Under the pieces are notes generated by a model that searched no databases, was not told the origin of the DNA, and worked only from the letters and a program-made list of their open reading frames with translations. Positions 46,028-54,979 of a DNA stretch of 64,000 nucleotides are shown piece after piece (the stretch's first letter is position 1; each line of letters starts with the position of its first letter). Position numbers and translations under genes: made by a program. Source of the stretch: JBKQVT01 sp963727245 (GTDB lineage: Bacteria; Planctomycetota; Planctomycetia; Pirellulales; Thermoguttaceae); the NCBI GenBank assembly GCA_963727245.1, contig CAVSFO010000005.1, forward strand, positions 682,001 to 746,000, written 5' to 3'.

Positions 46028-46119
46028 GGTGGCACTGGCTCCGCCAGTGCTTCCGTATTTTCATCGTCAGCATGGTGGAAACCGAAGGTGGCCGGGGCAC
46101 TGGCAAAGCCAGTGGCACC
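46028..46119. repeat. GTGGCACTGGC palindromic repeat
   Basis: Arms GGTGGCACTGGCTCCGCCAG and CACTGGCAAAGCCAGTGGCACC, each a hairpin, with about 46 bases between. Same family as 17550-17615. Confidence 0.8.
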
Positions 46120-46141
46120 CGCCGGAAGACCACACCGGCGG

Positions 46142-47726
46142 TCACTCGGCATTGGCCTTGGAGACCAGGTCCTGCCAGAAATCGCGGGCCTTGCGATGAT
46201 ACTGCATCACCTCGCTCTGCTGCTGCGGGTCGGCCAGGTCGATCTGCCTGGCCCGTTGGTAGACCCAATCGAGGAAGAACTGGGCCGCCTGCTTGCTCAC
46301 CCGCCGGCCGTCGCCGATTTCCACGAAGTAGGGGGCGGTCATGGCCAGGCGATAGGAATCCGACAGGTCGGTCACGGCCCGGACGAGGAACCAACCGCTT
46401 TCCTTGAAGTACAGCTTGGGCAGGTGCCCCTTATTGTTGATGAACTGGTCCAGGCGAAGGGAATGCTTGACCTTTCCATTCTGGATGATGTCGAGGTAGC
46501 TGATGGGGTCGGCGGTGGAGAGGGTCATGGCGATTTCCACTTCGCGTTCTCGTCCCGGCTCGCCGCGCAGCACGGCCCCGGGTGGCTGGCCCTCGACGCT
46601 CGGCCGCAGCAGGGGTCCGTTGGTCACGAAGACGTGCCCGGCGCGGAAGTTCTTCCACCAGGCCTCGTAGCTGAAGTCGCCGTCGAGGTGGACGTAGACG
46701 CGGTTGTAGCCCACCGGGTTGGGCGCCACGCCCGAGCCGCTCCCCGCGCTGGGCGGAATCCGCAGCCCGCATTCCAGCAGCTTGAAGTAGATGTCCTGGG
46801 ACCAGCGGGCGTTGCCCATGGGCCCCTGATAGAGTTTCCGGTCCCGCGGCTTGCCCTCGCCCTCGTCAGTGCTGAGCGAGCGCCGGCAGAAGCGGCTGTT
46901 GATTACCTCGATCGAGTCCACCTGGCCCATGGCGACCAGCATCGGCAAGTCCCAGCAGTAGGGCGTGGTGAGATCGACCCAGAGGTCGGGATTTTCCCTG
47001 GCCTTGAGCAGGTACTTCATTTCCGACGGGTATTCCCCGCCGGTCTGCGATTGGTGCAGCGGGGCGGGCAGATTGAAGTAGAGCAACTCGGTCCCTGCGC
47101 GGGAGAAGCCGCCGGCCACGGTCTGATAGCAGCGGTTCTTGTCGAAGCAGACCAGCGGTTTTTTCGCCGCCCCCTTGGCGGGCTTCTCGATCTTGCCGTT
47201 CCACCAGGTGACGAACTCGGCGACGTGCAGATCGTCGGCCAGCATGAGCAGTTCCGCATCGCGGACCGGCCGCCGCACCTGCAAGTCGCCGGAGTACCAG
47301 CCCTCGGCGGCCAGGTCGGCGCAACGCTTCAGCGTCACGTCCTTCGAGTCGTCGGCGAAGTGGTCGATGGCGAAATAGCCGTCCACCGTGCGGTATTCCG
47401 GCCCGCGCTGCAACTGAAAGGAATACTTGCCGACCGGCAACTTGAGGGCAACCGTGCCGGGAAAGACGAAATGGTCGTTCCAGAACGGCATCGGATCGGC
47501 CTTGCGCGGCCCCTTGCCGGGCCCGACCAGGTGCATGCGGCAGGCGACCGGCTGGTGCGTCTGGTCGTCCGTGACCGTCAGGGTCAGCAAGCCCTCTCCG
47601 GCAGCGTAGGCCACGCCGGCCGACGGACCGGCCGCCAAGGCGACCCCGAGGGCGACCCAGCCCAGCAGGGCGGCCCAGGCGGCCCCACGGCGATGGCCGG
47701 CAGCGAGCGATCGTTCTTCGGACCAT
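46142..47726 (-). CDS. Secreted CehA/McbA-like protein (frameshift in signal peptide)
   Basis: ATG 47726 (MVRRTIARCR) then, after removing one extra C near 47700, HRRGAAWAALLGWVALGVAL makes a signal peptide. The exported part has an N-terminal beta-sandwich (LLTLTVTDDQTHQPVACRMH, KLPVGKYSFQLQRGPEYRTV) and a metallohydrolase-like region (AEGWYSGDLQVRRP, LMLADDLHVAEFVTWWNGKI, CWDLPMLVAMGQVDSIEVIN, GHVFVTNGPLLRPSVEGQPP) resembling CehA/McbA/PHP proteins, though the first His of the GDxHxH motif is replaced (GDLQV). Activity is therefore doubtful. About 527 residues. Confidence 0.65.
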
Positions 47727-47742
47727 AAACAACTCTAGCACG

Positions 47743-47769
47743 TTGAATCCCCCACGCTGGTGGTATAAG
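47743..47769 (+). promoter_or_regulatory. Possible promoter of the dnaJ-like gene
   Basis: TTGAAT, 15-base spacer, TATAAG with upstream TGG (extended -10), 59 bases before the start codon. Short spacer. Confidence 0.4.
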
Positions 47770-47827
47770 ACCGGCTTGATGAAAACCGTCTCCAAACCCT
47801 ACAATGCCGATGAGGATATGGTTGCCC

Positions 47828-48790
47828 ATGGCAGAAGACTACTACAAGATTCTCAGTGTTTCCCGGAACGCCTCGCAGGCCGACATTCAGAAGGCCTATC
47901 GCGAGCTGGCGCGGAAGTACCATCCCGACATGAATCCGGACGATAAGTCGGCCACCAAGAAGTTTCAGCAGATCCAGCGGGCCTTCGAGGTGCTGAACAA
48001 TCCGGAAAAGCGGGAAATGTACGACCGCTACGGCAGCTCTTTCGAAACGATGGGGGCTGGGCCGGCCCGCGGCGGCGGTTGGGCCCCCGGCGGCGCGGAA
48101 CCGCAGGCCGCTCCTGGCGGCTTCAATCCCGAAGACGTCGACTTCAGCCAGTTCTTCGGCGAACGGTTTGGCGGCGAGCCGGTGGGCGGCCTGGGCGATC
48201 TGTTCACCCATTTTCGCCGCGGCGGCCGCGCCGCCGCGCGCCGTCGCGGCGCCGACATGGCCGCCGAATTGGAAATCCCCTTCGTCACTGCGGTCACCGG
48301 GGGCCAGGTGCAGTTGAGCGTGCAGCGGGGGACCGGCAAGACCGAGACGCTGATGGTGAAAATCCCCGCCGGCATCGAGGACGGCAAGAAGATCCGCGTC
48401 CGCGGCCAGGGCGAGCCGGCCGCCGGCCAGGGCACCCCCGGCGACATCCTCATCACCATTCACGTCGCGCCGCATCCCTTCTTTTCCCGGCGGGGGAACC
48501 ACCTCTACGTCCGCGTTCCCTTGACCCTGGGCGAGGCGGCCTCGGGGGCCAAGGTCGATCTGCCCACGCCCACCGGCACCGTGGCCCTGACCATTCCCCC
48601 CGGCACCTCCAGCGGCACGAAATTCCGCATCAAAGGGCACGGCGTGGCCTCCCCCCGCGGCGCGGCCGGCGACCTGTTGGCCGAGGCACAAATCGTCCTG
48701 CCCAAAGGCATGGACCAGGCCGATCGCCAAGCGCTCCAACAACTCGACCAACGCTATTCGCTGAACCCTCGGCAAGACTTGCGGTGGTAA
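47828..48790 (+). CDS. DnaJ-family co-chaperone, CbpA/DnaJ type without zinc finger
   Basis: 320 residues from ATG 47828. J domain residues 1-70 (AEDYYKILSVSRNASQADIQ, KAYRELARKYHPDMNPDDKS with HPD, YDRYG). A Gly-rich linker, then two C-terminal beta-sandwich domains (RRGADMAAELEIPFVTAVTG, DILITIHVAPHPFFSRRGNH, TLGEAASGAKVDLPTPTGTV, GTSSGTKFRIKGHGV). No CxxCxGxG repeats, so it is the DnaJ type II / curved-DNA-binding-protein class. (This CbpA name is unrelated to the peptide CbpA at 37 kb.) Stimulates DnaK. Confidence 0.92.
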   Translation: MAEDYYKILSVSRNASQADIQKAYRELARKYHPDMNPDDKSATKKFQQIQRAFEVLNNPEKREMYDRYGSSFETMGAGPARGGGWAPGGAEPQAAPGGFNPEDVDFSQFFGERFGGEPVGGLGDLFTHFRRGGRAAARRRGADMAAELEIPFVTAVTGGQVQLSVQRGTGKTETLMVKIPAGIEDGKKIRVRGQGEPAAGQGTPGDILITIHVAPHPFFSRRGNHLYVRVPLTLGEAASGAKVDLPTPTGTVALTIPPGTSSGTKFRIKGHGVASPRGAAGDLLAEAQIVLPKGMDQADRQALQQLDQRYSLNPRQDLRW

Positions 48791-48793
48791 CTC

Positions 48794-49204
48794 ATGTCCG
48801 ACCAGCGCCTGCCTCGCGCACTGCGGATCCACGCCGCCGCCGATTTCCTCCGCATTTATCGCCGCCGCTGCACCGCGGGCGACGAAAACCTCGTGCTCTA
48901 CGGCCAGACCAACGGCCTGCCGCATCCGCGGCTGGGGATCTCCGCCTCGCGGAAACTGGGCAATGCCGTGCTGCGGAACCGCTGGCGCCGGCTGCTTCGC
49001 GAGGCCTTCCGGCTCTGTCGGCGGCAGTTGCCCCCGGGCGTCGACCTGATCGTGATTCCCCGCCCGGGGGTAAAGCCCGAATTGGCCTCCCTGCTGGCCT
49101 CGCTCCCACGGTTGGCCGACCGCGTCGGCCGGAAACTGAACTCTGGCCCCCAACCCGACCAGCGCGGCGATCCGCCCCGCGGCCGGCTGCCTGAACCCCG
49201 ATGA
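48794..49204 (+). CDS. rnpA: Ribonuclease P protein component
   Basis: 136 residues, 3 bases after the dnaJ-like stop. LPRALRIHAAADFLRIYRRR, LGISASRKLGNAVLRNRWRR and LLREAFRLCRRQLPPGVDLI contain the RNR motif of RnpA (RNRWRRLLREAFR). The C-terminal tail is longer and Pro/Arg-rich. It binds RNase P RNA for tRNA 5' maturation. The usual rpmH upstream neighbour is missing and a dnaJ-like gene takes its place. Confidence 0.93.
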   Translation: MSDQRLPRALRIHAAADFLRIYRRRCTAGDENLVLYGQTNGLPHPRLGISASRKLGNAVLRNRWRRLLREAFRLCRRQLPPGVDLIVIPRPGVKPELASLLASLPRLADRVGRKLNSGPQPDQRGDPPRGRLPEPR

Positions 49205-49455
49205 CTGCCCGTTGGCTCCTGGCGACGCTCCGAGTGCTCAGCAGGATCGCGGTCTGGGGCCTGATCGTGCCGGTGATTCTCTACAAGCTGTTGCTGAGCC
49301 CCTTTTTGGGCCAGCATTGTCGCTTTCAGCCCACGTGCAGCACGTATTTCATCCAAGCGGTCCGCAAGTACGGGCCGATCGGCGGCACCTGGCGTGGCGT
49401 CTGTCGAATAGGCCGTTGCCACCCCTGGAATCCCGGCGGGTATGACCCACCTTGA
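49201..49455 (+). CDS. yidD: Membrane protein insertion efficiency factor YidD
   Basis: 84 residues, ATGA overlap with rnpA. IVPVILYKLLLSPFLGQHCR, FQPTCSTYFIQAVRKYGPIG, GGTWRGVCRIGRCHPWNPGG and YDP match the YidD core with conserved Cys residues and the HPW...GYDPP end. Normally followed by yidC, which is absent here. Confidence 0.95.
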   Translation: MTARWLLATLRVLSRIAVWGLIVPVILYKLLLSPFLGQHCRFQPTCSTYFIQAVRKYGPIGGTWRGVCRIGRCHPWNPGGYDPP

Positions 49456-49530
49456 AGGCGGAAGGGGGAGGGCGGAAGGGGGAGAGCGCGTCCGTTCCTT
49501 CCCCCTTCCGCCCTCCGCCTTCCGCCTTCA
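49453..49530. repeat. GGAAGGCGG purine repeat as an inverted pair
   Basis: Purine-strand tract (GGAAGGGGGAGGGCGGAAGG) followed 30 bases later by its pyrimidine complement (CCTTCCCCCTTCCGCCCTCC), so the transcript could form a long hairpin. Overlaps the yidD stop. A single-orientation copy follows at 50519-50550. Confidence 0.75.
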
Positions 49531-49594
49531 AATCCCTCTTGGCCCGCTGGGCCGTTCCTGCGAAAATACGCCCATGCCACGGAGGGCGTCTGAA

Positions 49595-50518
49595 ATGCAG
49601 GGAAATCGCGTGCTCGACTATCTGGCCTACGTGGTCGTACGCATCTTGATCTGCGTCGTTCAAGCCACGCGGATCGAGACGGGCCAAGCGGTCGCGGGCT
49701 GGCTGGCATGGCTGTTCCACGACGTGATTCGCCTCCGCGGCCAGGTGATCGACGAGAACCTCGCCCATGCGATGCCGGACCTCTCGGCCGCGGCCCGGGC
49801 GCGGTTGGCGCGGCGGATGTGGGAACATTTGTTCCTGTTGGTCTTGGAGGTCGCCCACGCGCCGCGGAAGATCCATGAAACCAACTGGCGGCAGTACCTC
49901 CGCCTCCGCGACGTGGCGCCCTTGCTGCGGGCGATGATCAGTGGGCGGCCGGTGATCATCGTGACGGCCCATTTCGGCAATTTCGAATTGGGGGGTTACG
50001 GGCTGGGGATTCTCGGTTTCCCCACCTACTCGGTGGCCCGGCCGTTGGATAATCATTATCTCGACCGCTTTCTCAATCGCTTCCGCGGCGGTACCGGCCA
50101 GCACCTGATTTCCAAGAACGGCGGTTCCGTCGAGATCCAGCGGGTGCTCTCCCAAGGGGGGACCCTGGCCTTTCTGGCCGACCAGTACGCCGGCGAGAAG
50201 GGCTGCTGGGTGGACTTTTTCGGCCGCCCCGCCTCGGCCTACAAGGCGATCGCCCTGTTGGCGCTGGAGTACGATGCCCCGCTGGCCGTCTGCTTGTCGC
50301 CCCGGCGAGATGGGCCCATGCGGTTCGAGATGATCTTGGAAGCCATCACCGATCCCCGCGACGCCGGCGACGAGGTGAGCACCTTGGGGCAGCTTACGCA
50401 ATGGTACACCCAGCAGTTGGAAGCGGGCATCCGCCGCCATCCGGACCAGTATTGGTGGTTGCATCGGCGTTGGAAGGACACGCGGAGGCAGCGGCCCCAG
50501 CGGCGCAAGGCGGCCTAG
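49595..50518 (+). CDS. LpxL/HtrB-type lysophospholipid/lipid A acyltransferase
   Basis: 307 residues; ATG 49595 chosen for GGAGGG eight bases upstream (ATG 49574 is alternative). One N-terminal TM segment, then VIIVTAHFGNFELGGYGLGI with the HX4E catalytic motif, SVARPLDNHYLDRFLNRFRG, TGQHLISKNGGSVEIQRVLS, FLADQYAGEKGCWVDFFGRP, and PDQYWWLHRRWK. This is the LABLAT (lauroyl/myristoyl acyltransferase) family that acylates lipid A. Implies an outer-membrane LPS pathway. Intact. Confidence 0.9.
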   Translation: MQGNRVLDYLAYVVVRILICVVQATRIETGQAVAGWLAWLFHDVIRLRGQVIDENLAHAMPDLSAAARARLARRMWEHLFLLVLEVAHAPRKIHETNWRQYLRLRDVAPLLRAMISGRPVIIVTAHFGNFELGGYGLGILGFPTYSVARPLDNHYLDRFLNRFRGGTGQHLISKNGGSVEIQRVLSQGGTLAFLADQYAGEKGCWVDFFGRPASAYKAIALLALEYDAPLAVCLSPRRDGPMRFEMILEAITDPRDAGDEVSTLGQLTQWYTQQLEAGIRRHPDQYWWLHRRWKDTRRQRPQRRKAA

Positions 50519-50593
50519 AAAGGGGGAAGGCGGAAGGGGGAAGGCGGGCAGGGGAATCGCTTGCGGTTTCGCACTGCGGTCTCGCGCAGTGCC

Positions 50594-51547
50594 TCAGCCC
50601 GGCTTGCGGAACACGCTCCCTTGGCCGATCTGTTGGAAGTTCAGCTTGCGGTACATTCCCAAGGCGGCGACGTTGTGCTGCATCGCCTGGGCCTCGACCG
50701 TGGCGATGCCCTGCCGGGCGAACTGCCGGAACGCCTCGCTGAGCAGGAAGACGGCCAGCCCACGCCGCCGAAAGGCCTCGCCCACCTGCAGGTCGATCAG
50801 GGCGATCGGCGAGCCCTGGCCGGAGGTGTGCGTCAAGTCCATGCTGCGGAAGACGGCGCTGGCCACGGTCGGCCCGCCGCCGCGCGGCACCAGCGCAAAA
50901 CGCGTCAACTCGAATTCGCCCAGGATACAGGCCTCCCACCAAGTCCGCGACGGCGGGTCGGCGGTCACCTCGACCACCATCTGTCGCCGCACTTGCATCT
51001 GGCGGCGATCCACGACCGCCTCGAAGGTGGTCAAGTCCCGTTGCAGGACGAGCGTGCGGTCGATCTCCTCGTAACCGCGGGCGAGATAGGCCTGCTGCGC
51101 GACCGGGTCCGATTCCAACACGCCCGGCATTTCGCCGCCACCGTAGAGGCCGAAGTAAAAGGCGTTCAAGGGGCGGATTCCCCCTCCGTAGAGGACTTTT
51201 GCCCCCTGCCGGCACAGATAGGCCTCGCTCCGCTCCAGCAGCCCGGCGGCGATGTCCACCTTTCGGTAATCGGGCCGCGTCATCACCAGGCAGGTAGTGC
51301 CCATCTCGGTGGCCACCGCGGTCTCTTCATCGTTGGGTCCGAAGCCGGCATGGGCGAAGCCCACCGCCTCGCCGTCGTCGCAGGCCAGGATCAACCCGTG
51401 GTAGTCGAAATAGAGCTTGGCGAAGACATACTGTTCCAGCAGGTCCACAGAAACCGGCTGGACCAGGGCCGGTTGCCCGGCGCAGCTTCGCCAAATCGAG
51501 GCTAACGTCGGCGGATCGGTGTTCCGGAAGGTGCGATACGTCAACAT
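50594..51547 (-). CDS. Tandem GNAT-family N-acetyltransferase
   Basis: 317 residues (M at 51547 or two codons earlier). N-terminal half resembles a GNAT fold (GTTCLVMTRPDYRKVDIAAG, LLERSEAYLCRQGAKVLYGG), C-terminal half has ALIDLQVGEAFRRRGLAVFL, AFRQFARQGIATVEAQAMQH, NVAALGMYRKLNFQQIG, the complete acetyl-CoA site (Q/R-x-x-G-x-G/A region as RRRGLA) and the Asn-aromatic motif. Duplicated GNAT as in mycothiol synthase-like proteins. Substrate unknown. Intact. Confidence 0.85.
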   Translation of the reverse strand: MLTYRTFRNTDPPTLASIWRSCAGQPALVQPVSVDLLEQYVFAKLYFDYHGLILACDDGEAVGFAHAGFGPNDEETAVATEMGTTCLVMTRPDYRKVDIAAGLLERSEAYLCRQGAKVLYGGGIRPLNAFYFGLYGGGEMPGVLESDPVAQQAYLARGYEEIDRTLVLQRDLTTFEAVVDRRQMQVRRQMVVEVTADPPSRTWWEACILGEFELTRFALVPRGGGPTVASAVFRSMDLTHTSGQGSPIALIDLQVGEAFRRRGLAVFLLSEAFRQFARQGIATVEAQAMQHNVAALGMYRKLNFQQIGQGSVFRKPG

Positions 51548-51581
51548 GGCCAAATTATAGGTGCCCGGGGCAAGCGTTCAC

Positions 51582-51740
51582 AGGGGACTGTCCCGATTTT
51601 CGCGGCGCGGACGGCGTTGCGTTACGAACAAACGCTTTCGCCGCCGGGCACCGGCCGAAGGCTGGTCGCGGACTGTCCCGCTTACGCCGCCCAGAAGGGG
51701 ACAGTCCCATTTTCGTCGGACGAAAATTGGGACAGTCCCC
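51582..51740. repeat. Large GGGACTGTCCC repeat block
   Basis: GGGGACTGTCCCGATTTTCG at the left, GGGACAGTCCC twice at the right, with inner GTCGGACGAAAATTGGGACA. The start TTCACAGGGGACTGTCCCGA is shared almost exactly with 62096-62115, which marks a defined element boundary. Confidence 0.75.
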
Positions 51741-51760
51741 AGGTCCCGAATTCCAATCCC

Positions 51761-52612
51761 TTATTTTCGCACCCCGCCGGCCGTCTCCTGCGGCACGACG
51801 GCCGCCAACTGCCGCACGTGCTCCGAGACTTCCCATTCCGGGTGGCCGGCCAACGCCGTCAAGCGGGCCGACAACGGCGTAATCCGGCCGTGGCCGCGCA
51901 ACTCGGCCAGGTACTGGCACAGCAGGTCCTTGCAGGGCGGCTGCGATTCCAGCAGGAAGTGCACCCACGCCCAGGCCTCGACGTAGTCCTTCTGAGTCAT
52001 GTCGGCCGCCGGGTCGAGTAGTTCCAAGCGGCGGAGGTCGGGATGCCATTCGCCCCTGGCGATGGCGGCCACGATCTGCCGGACATACTGCGGATTCAGG
52101 CCGTGCCGCCCGCTGGGCAACTCGAAGTATTTGGCCAGGCCCTCATCCAGCCACAGCGGCAGGTTCGGCACCACGCTGTGCAGATAGGCGTGGGTGAGCT
52201 CGTGCCGCAAATCCTCGGCCATGCAATCGCCCCATTGGGCATAGACGGCCAGGCCGCGATCGCTCTCCACGAAGAAGGCCCGGCGGTCGGGAAAATCCGG
52301 ATGGCGGGCGCGAACATAGGCGCGGAGTCGTTCGGCACTGGCGAAGAGGTAAACCTGGACCGGCTGCCCGCTGGTCGGCAGGCCCAAGCGATCGGCCAGC
52401 TCGCGCCGTTGGGCGGTCAACTCGTGGAGCAGCACGTCTGCCGCCGGCAGCGGGAAGTCGCTGTAGATCAATAGCGGCGAAAAGGCCGCCTGGTAGCGGT
52501 CAGGCAAGGCGGCACGGTCTGCGCTGTCGCCCTGCTGCACCCACGGCGCCGTGCATCCGCCCAGCGCAACGGCCGCGGAAAAAAACAGGGCCAGGAGTGG
52601 GCGAGTCTTCAT
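51761..52612 (-). CDS. DUF1570-like lipoprotein with HExxH metallopeptidase motif
   Basis: 283 residues. Lipobox AVALGGC gives a lipidated Cys at about residue 20. DLRHELTHAYLHSVVPNLPL has the HELTH zinc site followed by WLDEGLAKYFE (third ligand Glu), a gluzincin-like arrangement seen in planctomycetal DUF1570 proteins. GLAVYAQWGDCMAE precedes it. A surface or periplasmic peptidase is likely. Its ATG overlaps the upstream glycosyltransferase stop (ATGA), so the two are coupled. Confidence 0.8.
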   Translation of the reverse strand: MKTRPLLALFFSAAVALGGCTAPWVQQGDSADRAALPDRYQAAFSPLLIYSDFPLPAADVLLHELTAQRRELADRLGLPTSGQPVQVYLFASAERLRAYVRARHPDFPDRRAFFVESDRGLAVYAQWGDCMAEDLRHELTHAYLHSVVPNLPLWLDEGLAKYFELPSGRHGLNPQYVRQIVAAIARGEWHPDLRRLELLDPAADMTQKDYVEAWAWVHFLLESQPPCKDLLCQYLAELRGHGRITPLSARLTALAGHPEWEVSEHVRQLAAVVPQETAGGVRK

Positions 52613-53694
52613 GATTCCCCGAGGGCGGACACGCTCGTCGGTCGCCAGCGCATCACGGAACCAACGAGGCGGATGCCGCTCGGTCGCGGCTGGCGGTCGC
52701 GGGCCACGGCAGCCACGGCAGCGGCCAGGCGCGGACCCCAGCCCGCTACGCTATAGCGATGGGAAACCAGCCGCCGGCCGGCCGCCCCCATTTTCCGCCG
52801 CAACTCGGGATCGGCCGCCAGGCGGCTGATAGCCGCCGCCCACTCCTGCGGCGTCGAGGCCAGGTAGCCGGTCTCGCCGTCGACCACCATGCTGCGGTTC
52901 ATGCCGACGGGATTGGCGACCACCGGCAGACCGGCAGCCATGTATTGCAGCACTCGCAGACCGCACTTGCCGCGGCTCCAGGCGTCGTCGGGCAGCCAGT
53001 TGACGCCGATATCGCTGTCGGCCAGATCGGCTGCCTCGGTGGCCGACGACCAGGCTATCGGCACCACGCGACTGCCCGCAAGCTGCAACGAGGAGCTGGA
53101 AATCACTCGCAGTTCCAGCCCGGGCAGGTAACCGGCGGCAGCGGCCAGATGGCCCCGAGCACATTCGAGGGAAGCCAGGTTGCTTTGCTGGCCGATCCAC
53201 GCCAGGCGGACAGCCGCGCCGGTGCGCCGGTGCGCGGCGGCGGCGTACCAGGTCGGCTCGATGCAGGTTGGAACCACGCGGACCCGCCCCGGCTCCACAT
53301 AGGCAGCTACCTGCTGGCGCAGATACTCGTTGCCGGCGATCACCAGGTCGGCCACCCGCACCGTGGCGGCGAAGCGGCCCCGGCGAACGCGGCTGTCGGG
53401 TCCCCGGACGTGATAGCTGTCGCGTTGGAAGAGGGCGTCGTCGACGTCATAGATGAGGTGTTTGGCCGCCCCGCGCAACAGCGCCAACTGCCAGAGCGGC
53501 AGGAGCTTGCGTTGCAGGATCACCACCTCGGCCCGCCCCGCGGCCAACAACTGGGCGATCCGTGGCAGCAGCCTCCTCCGCAACGGGCTCACCTGGAGAT
53601 AGAGCCCTTGCTGGGCCATCGACCAGGCAAACGCCTCCAGTCGATAGCGATAACACGGCTGATCAACTCCCTCGACCAGGGCCAAGACTTGCAT
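52609..53694 (-). CDS. Glycosyltransferase family 4-like
   Basis: 361 residues, GT-B fold. N-terminal (MQVLALVEGVDQPCYRYRLE, ILQRKLLPLWQLALLRGAAK, IYDVDDALFQRDSYHVRG) and C-terminal donor domain (IGVNWLPDDAWSRGKCGLRV, LQYMAAGLPVVANPVGMNRS, MVVDGETGYLASTPQEWAAA) match GT4/GT1-type enzymes. Donor and acceptor unknown. Intact. Coupled by ATGA to the DUF1570-like lipoprotein. Confidence 0.88.
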   Translation of the reverse strand: MQVLALVEGVDQPCYRYRLEAFAWSMAQQGLYLQVSPLRRRLLPRIAQLLAAGRAEVVILQRKLLPLWQLALLRGAAKHLIYDVDDALFQRDSYHVRGPDSRVRRGRFAATVRVADLVIAGNEYLRQQVAAYVEPGRVRVVPTCIEPTWYAAAAHRRTGAAVRLAWIGQQSNLASLECARGHLAAAAGYLPGLELRVISSSSLQLAGSRVVPIAWSSATEAADLADSDIGVNWLPDDAWSRGKCGLRVLQYMAAGLPVVANPVGMNRSMVVDGETGYLASTPQEWAAAISRLAADPELRRKMGAAGRRLVSHRYSVAGWGPRLAAAVAAVARDRQPRPSGIRLVGSVMRWRPTSVSALGES

Positions 53695-53766
53695 GGCAAT
53701 TCACCTCGATCCGGCTCTTTGGGCGGCGGATCGTAGCAAATTCCAGGCAAGGAAAAAAGAGCAAAC

Positions 53767-54663
53767 TCAATCGTCCGCGGCACTGGCGACGAATTTTCGT
53801 TCGGAAACCAGGCCGGCGGCCCGCCAAACACGGTCCAACGCCTCGCCGGTCTGCTTGACGATCAAATCGCGACGCCGGGTTTGGAAGATGCCCCGGGACG
53901 GCTTGGGCGTGACCGGGCCGTCGTACCCCGCTTCGGCCAGGTAAGCTAGCACCGCGGTCACGTCGATGCGGCCGTTTTCCGCCCCGGGCAAGAGCCGCGA
54001 CTTGTCGTCCAACTCCGCAACCGCAACCGCCGCAGGCATTTCCGCCACCTGCACGGCCACGATCTGGCTGACCGGGAGCTTGCGCAGTCCGTCCAGCGAG
54101 CTGCCGCCGGCCACTACCTCCCAGATGTCCACAAGGACACCGACATTGGGGGCATCGACCATGTTCAGCAATAGCGTCAGGGCGTCCAGATCATGGATGA
54201 ACTGGAAGGCCTTGTCTTTGCGGAGGTATTCGGCCGCCCGGAAGCCCAGCCCCAGCCGCACCCCCGCCGGCTGCAAGGCCTTGCAAATCTCGTGGAATCG
54301 CCGACGGTGGAACTCGAAATTCTCGTGATACGGCAAGCGGTCGCCGGCGGGGGCCAGCGTGGCGACGCAACGGGTACACTCCACCTCCGCGGCCGCCTGC
54401 GCCCATTCCGGCAGCTTCTTCAACTCCTGCTGAAACGTCTCGTCATCCGCTTCCCAATCCACCGGCAGGGCGAACTGGCCCAGGCGGATCTTCGCACTGT
54501 CGATCAACCGCCGGGCGTAGGGCATGCCATGGAGCCTCGCCCGGGCGGCAAAATCGGCCACATTCAGGTCGATGCCCCCGAAGCCGAAGGTAAGCGCCAA
54601 CTCAATGATTTCGCTCTGGTGACCGGATATGCCGAGGGCGGCCGGGCTGAGGTTCTTGAACAT
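53767..54663 (-). CDS. TIM-barrel sugar phosphate isomerase/epimerase
   Basis: 298 residues; AGGGAG before ATG 54663. MFKNLSPAALGISGHQSEII, ELALTFGFGGIDLNVADFAA, RLGLGFRAAEYLRKDKAFQF, VGVLVDIWEVVAGGSSLDGL, VAVQVAEMP, LLPGAENGRIDVTAVLAYLA and YDGPVTPKPSRG follow the xylose-isomerase-like (AP_endonuc_2) pattern. The usual metal Glu near WEP is replaced by TPKPS, so the substrate site may differ. Function unknown. Intact. Confidence 0.8.
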   Translation of the reverse strand: MFKNLSPAALGISGHQSEIIELALTFGFGGIDLNVADFAARARLHGMPYARRLIDSAKIRLGQFALPVDWEADDETFQQELKKLPEWAQAAAEVECTRCVATLAPAGDRLPYHENFEFHRRRFHEICKALQPAGVRLGLGFRAAEYLRKDKAFQFIHDLDALTLLLNMVDAPNVGVLVDIWEVVAGGSSLDGLRKLPVSQIVAVQVAEMPAAVAVAELDDKSRLLPGAENGRIDVTAVLAYLAEAGYDGPVTPKPSRGIFQTRRRDLIVKQTGEALDRVWRAAGLVSERKFVASAADD

Positions 54664-54725
54664 CGATCGACTCCCTGAAAATTCCGTAGAGTGGAAGGAA
54701 TTGACTTGCACCTGACCGCCGGTCC

Positions 54726-54945
54726 GGGTGCCACTGGCTACGCCAGTGCCGGGTGGCACTGGCTATGCCAGTGCCTTGGGCGACCAACCCCGCGGAAGCA
54801 CTGGCAAAGCCAGTGGCACACACGCGAGAATCGCGTATTATGGCATCTTCGCTGGCATCGGCCAAGGGGGGCCCGCCGGGTGCCACTGGTTACGCCAGTG
54901 CTTTGGACGACCAACCCCGCGGAAACACTGGCAAAGCCAGTGGCA
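54726..54945. repeat. Duplicated GTGCCACTGGC palindrome cluster
   Basis: 54726-54819 has three hairpins (GGGTGCCACTGGCTACGCCA, GGTGGCACTGGCTATGCC, and CACTGGCAAAGCCAGTGGCA); 54879-54945 repeats GGTGCCACTGGTTACGCCAG and the closing hairpin. Both copies share the loop text GACCAACCCCGCGGAA, so the block arose by tandem duplication. It fills the 316-base gap before the anti-sigma gene. Confidence 0.85.
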
Positions 54946-54979
54946 CACTTGCTTCGGACCAGGGGATGTCCGAGCGGCG

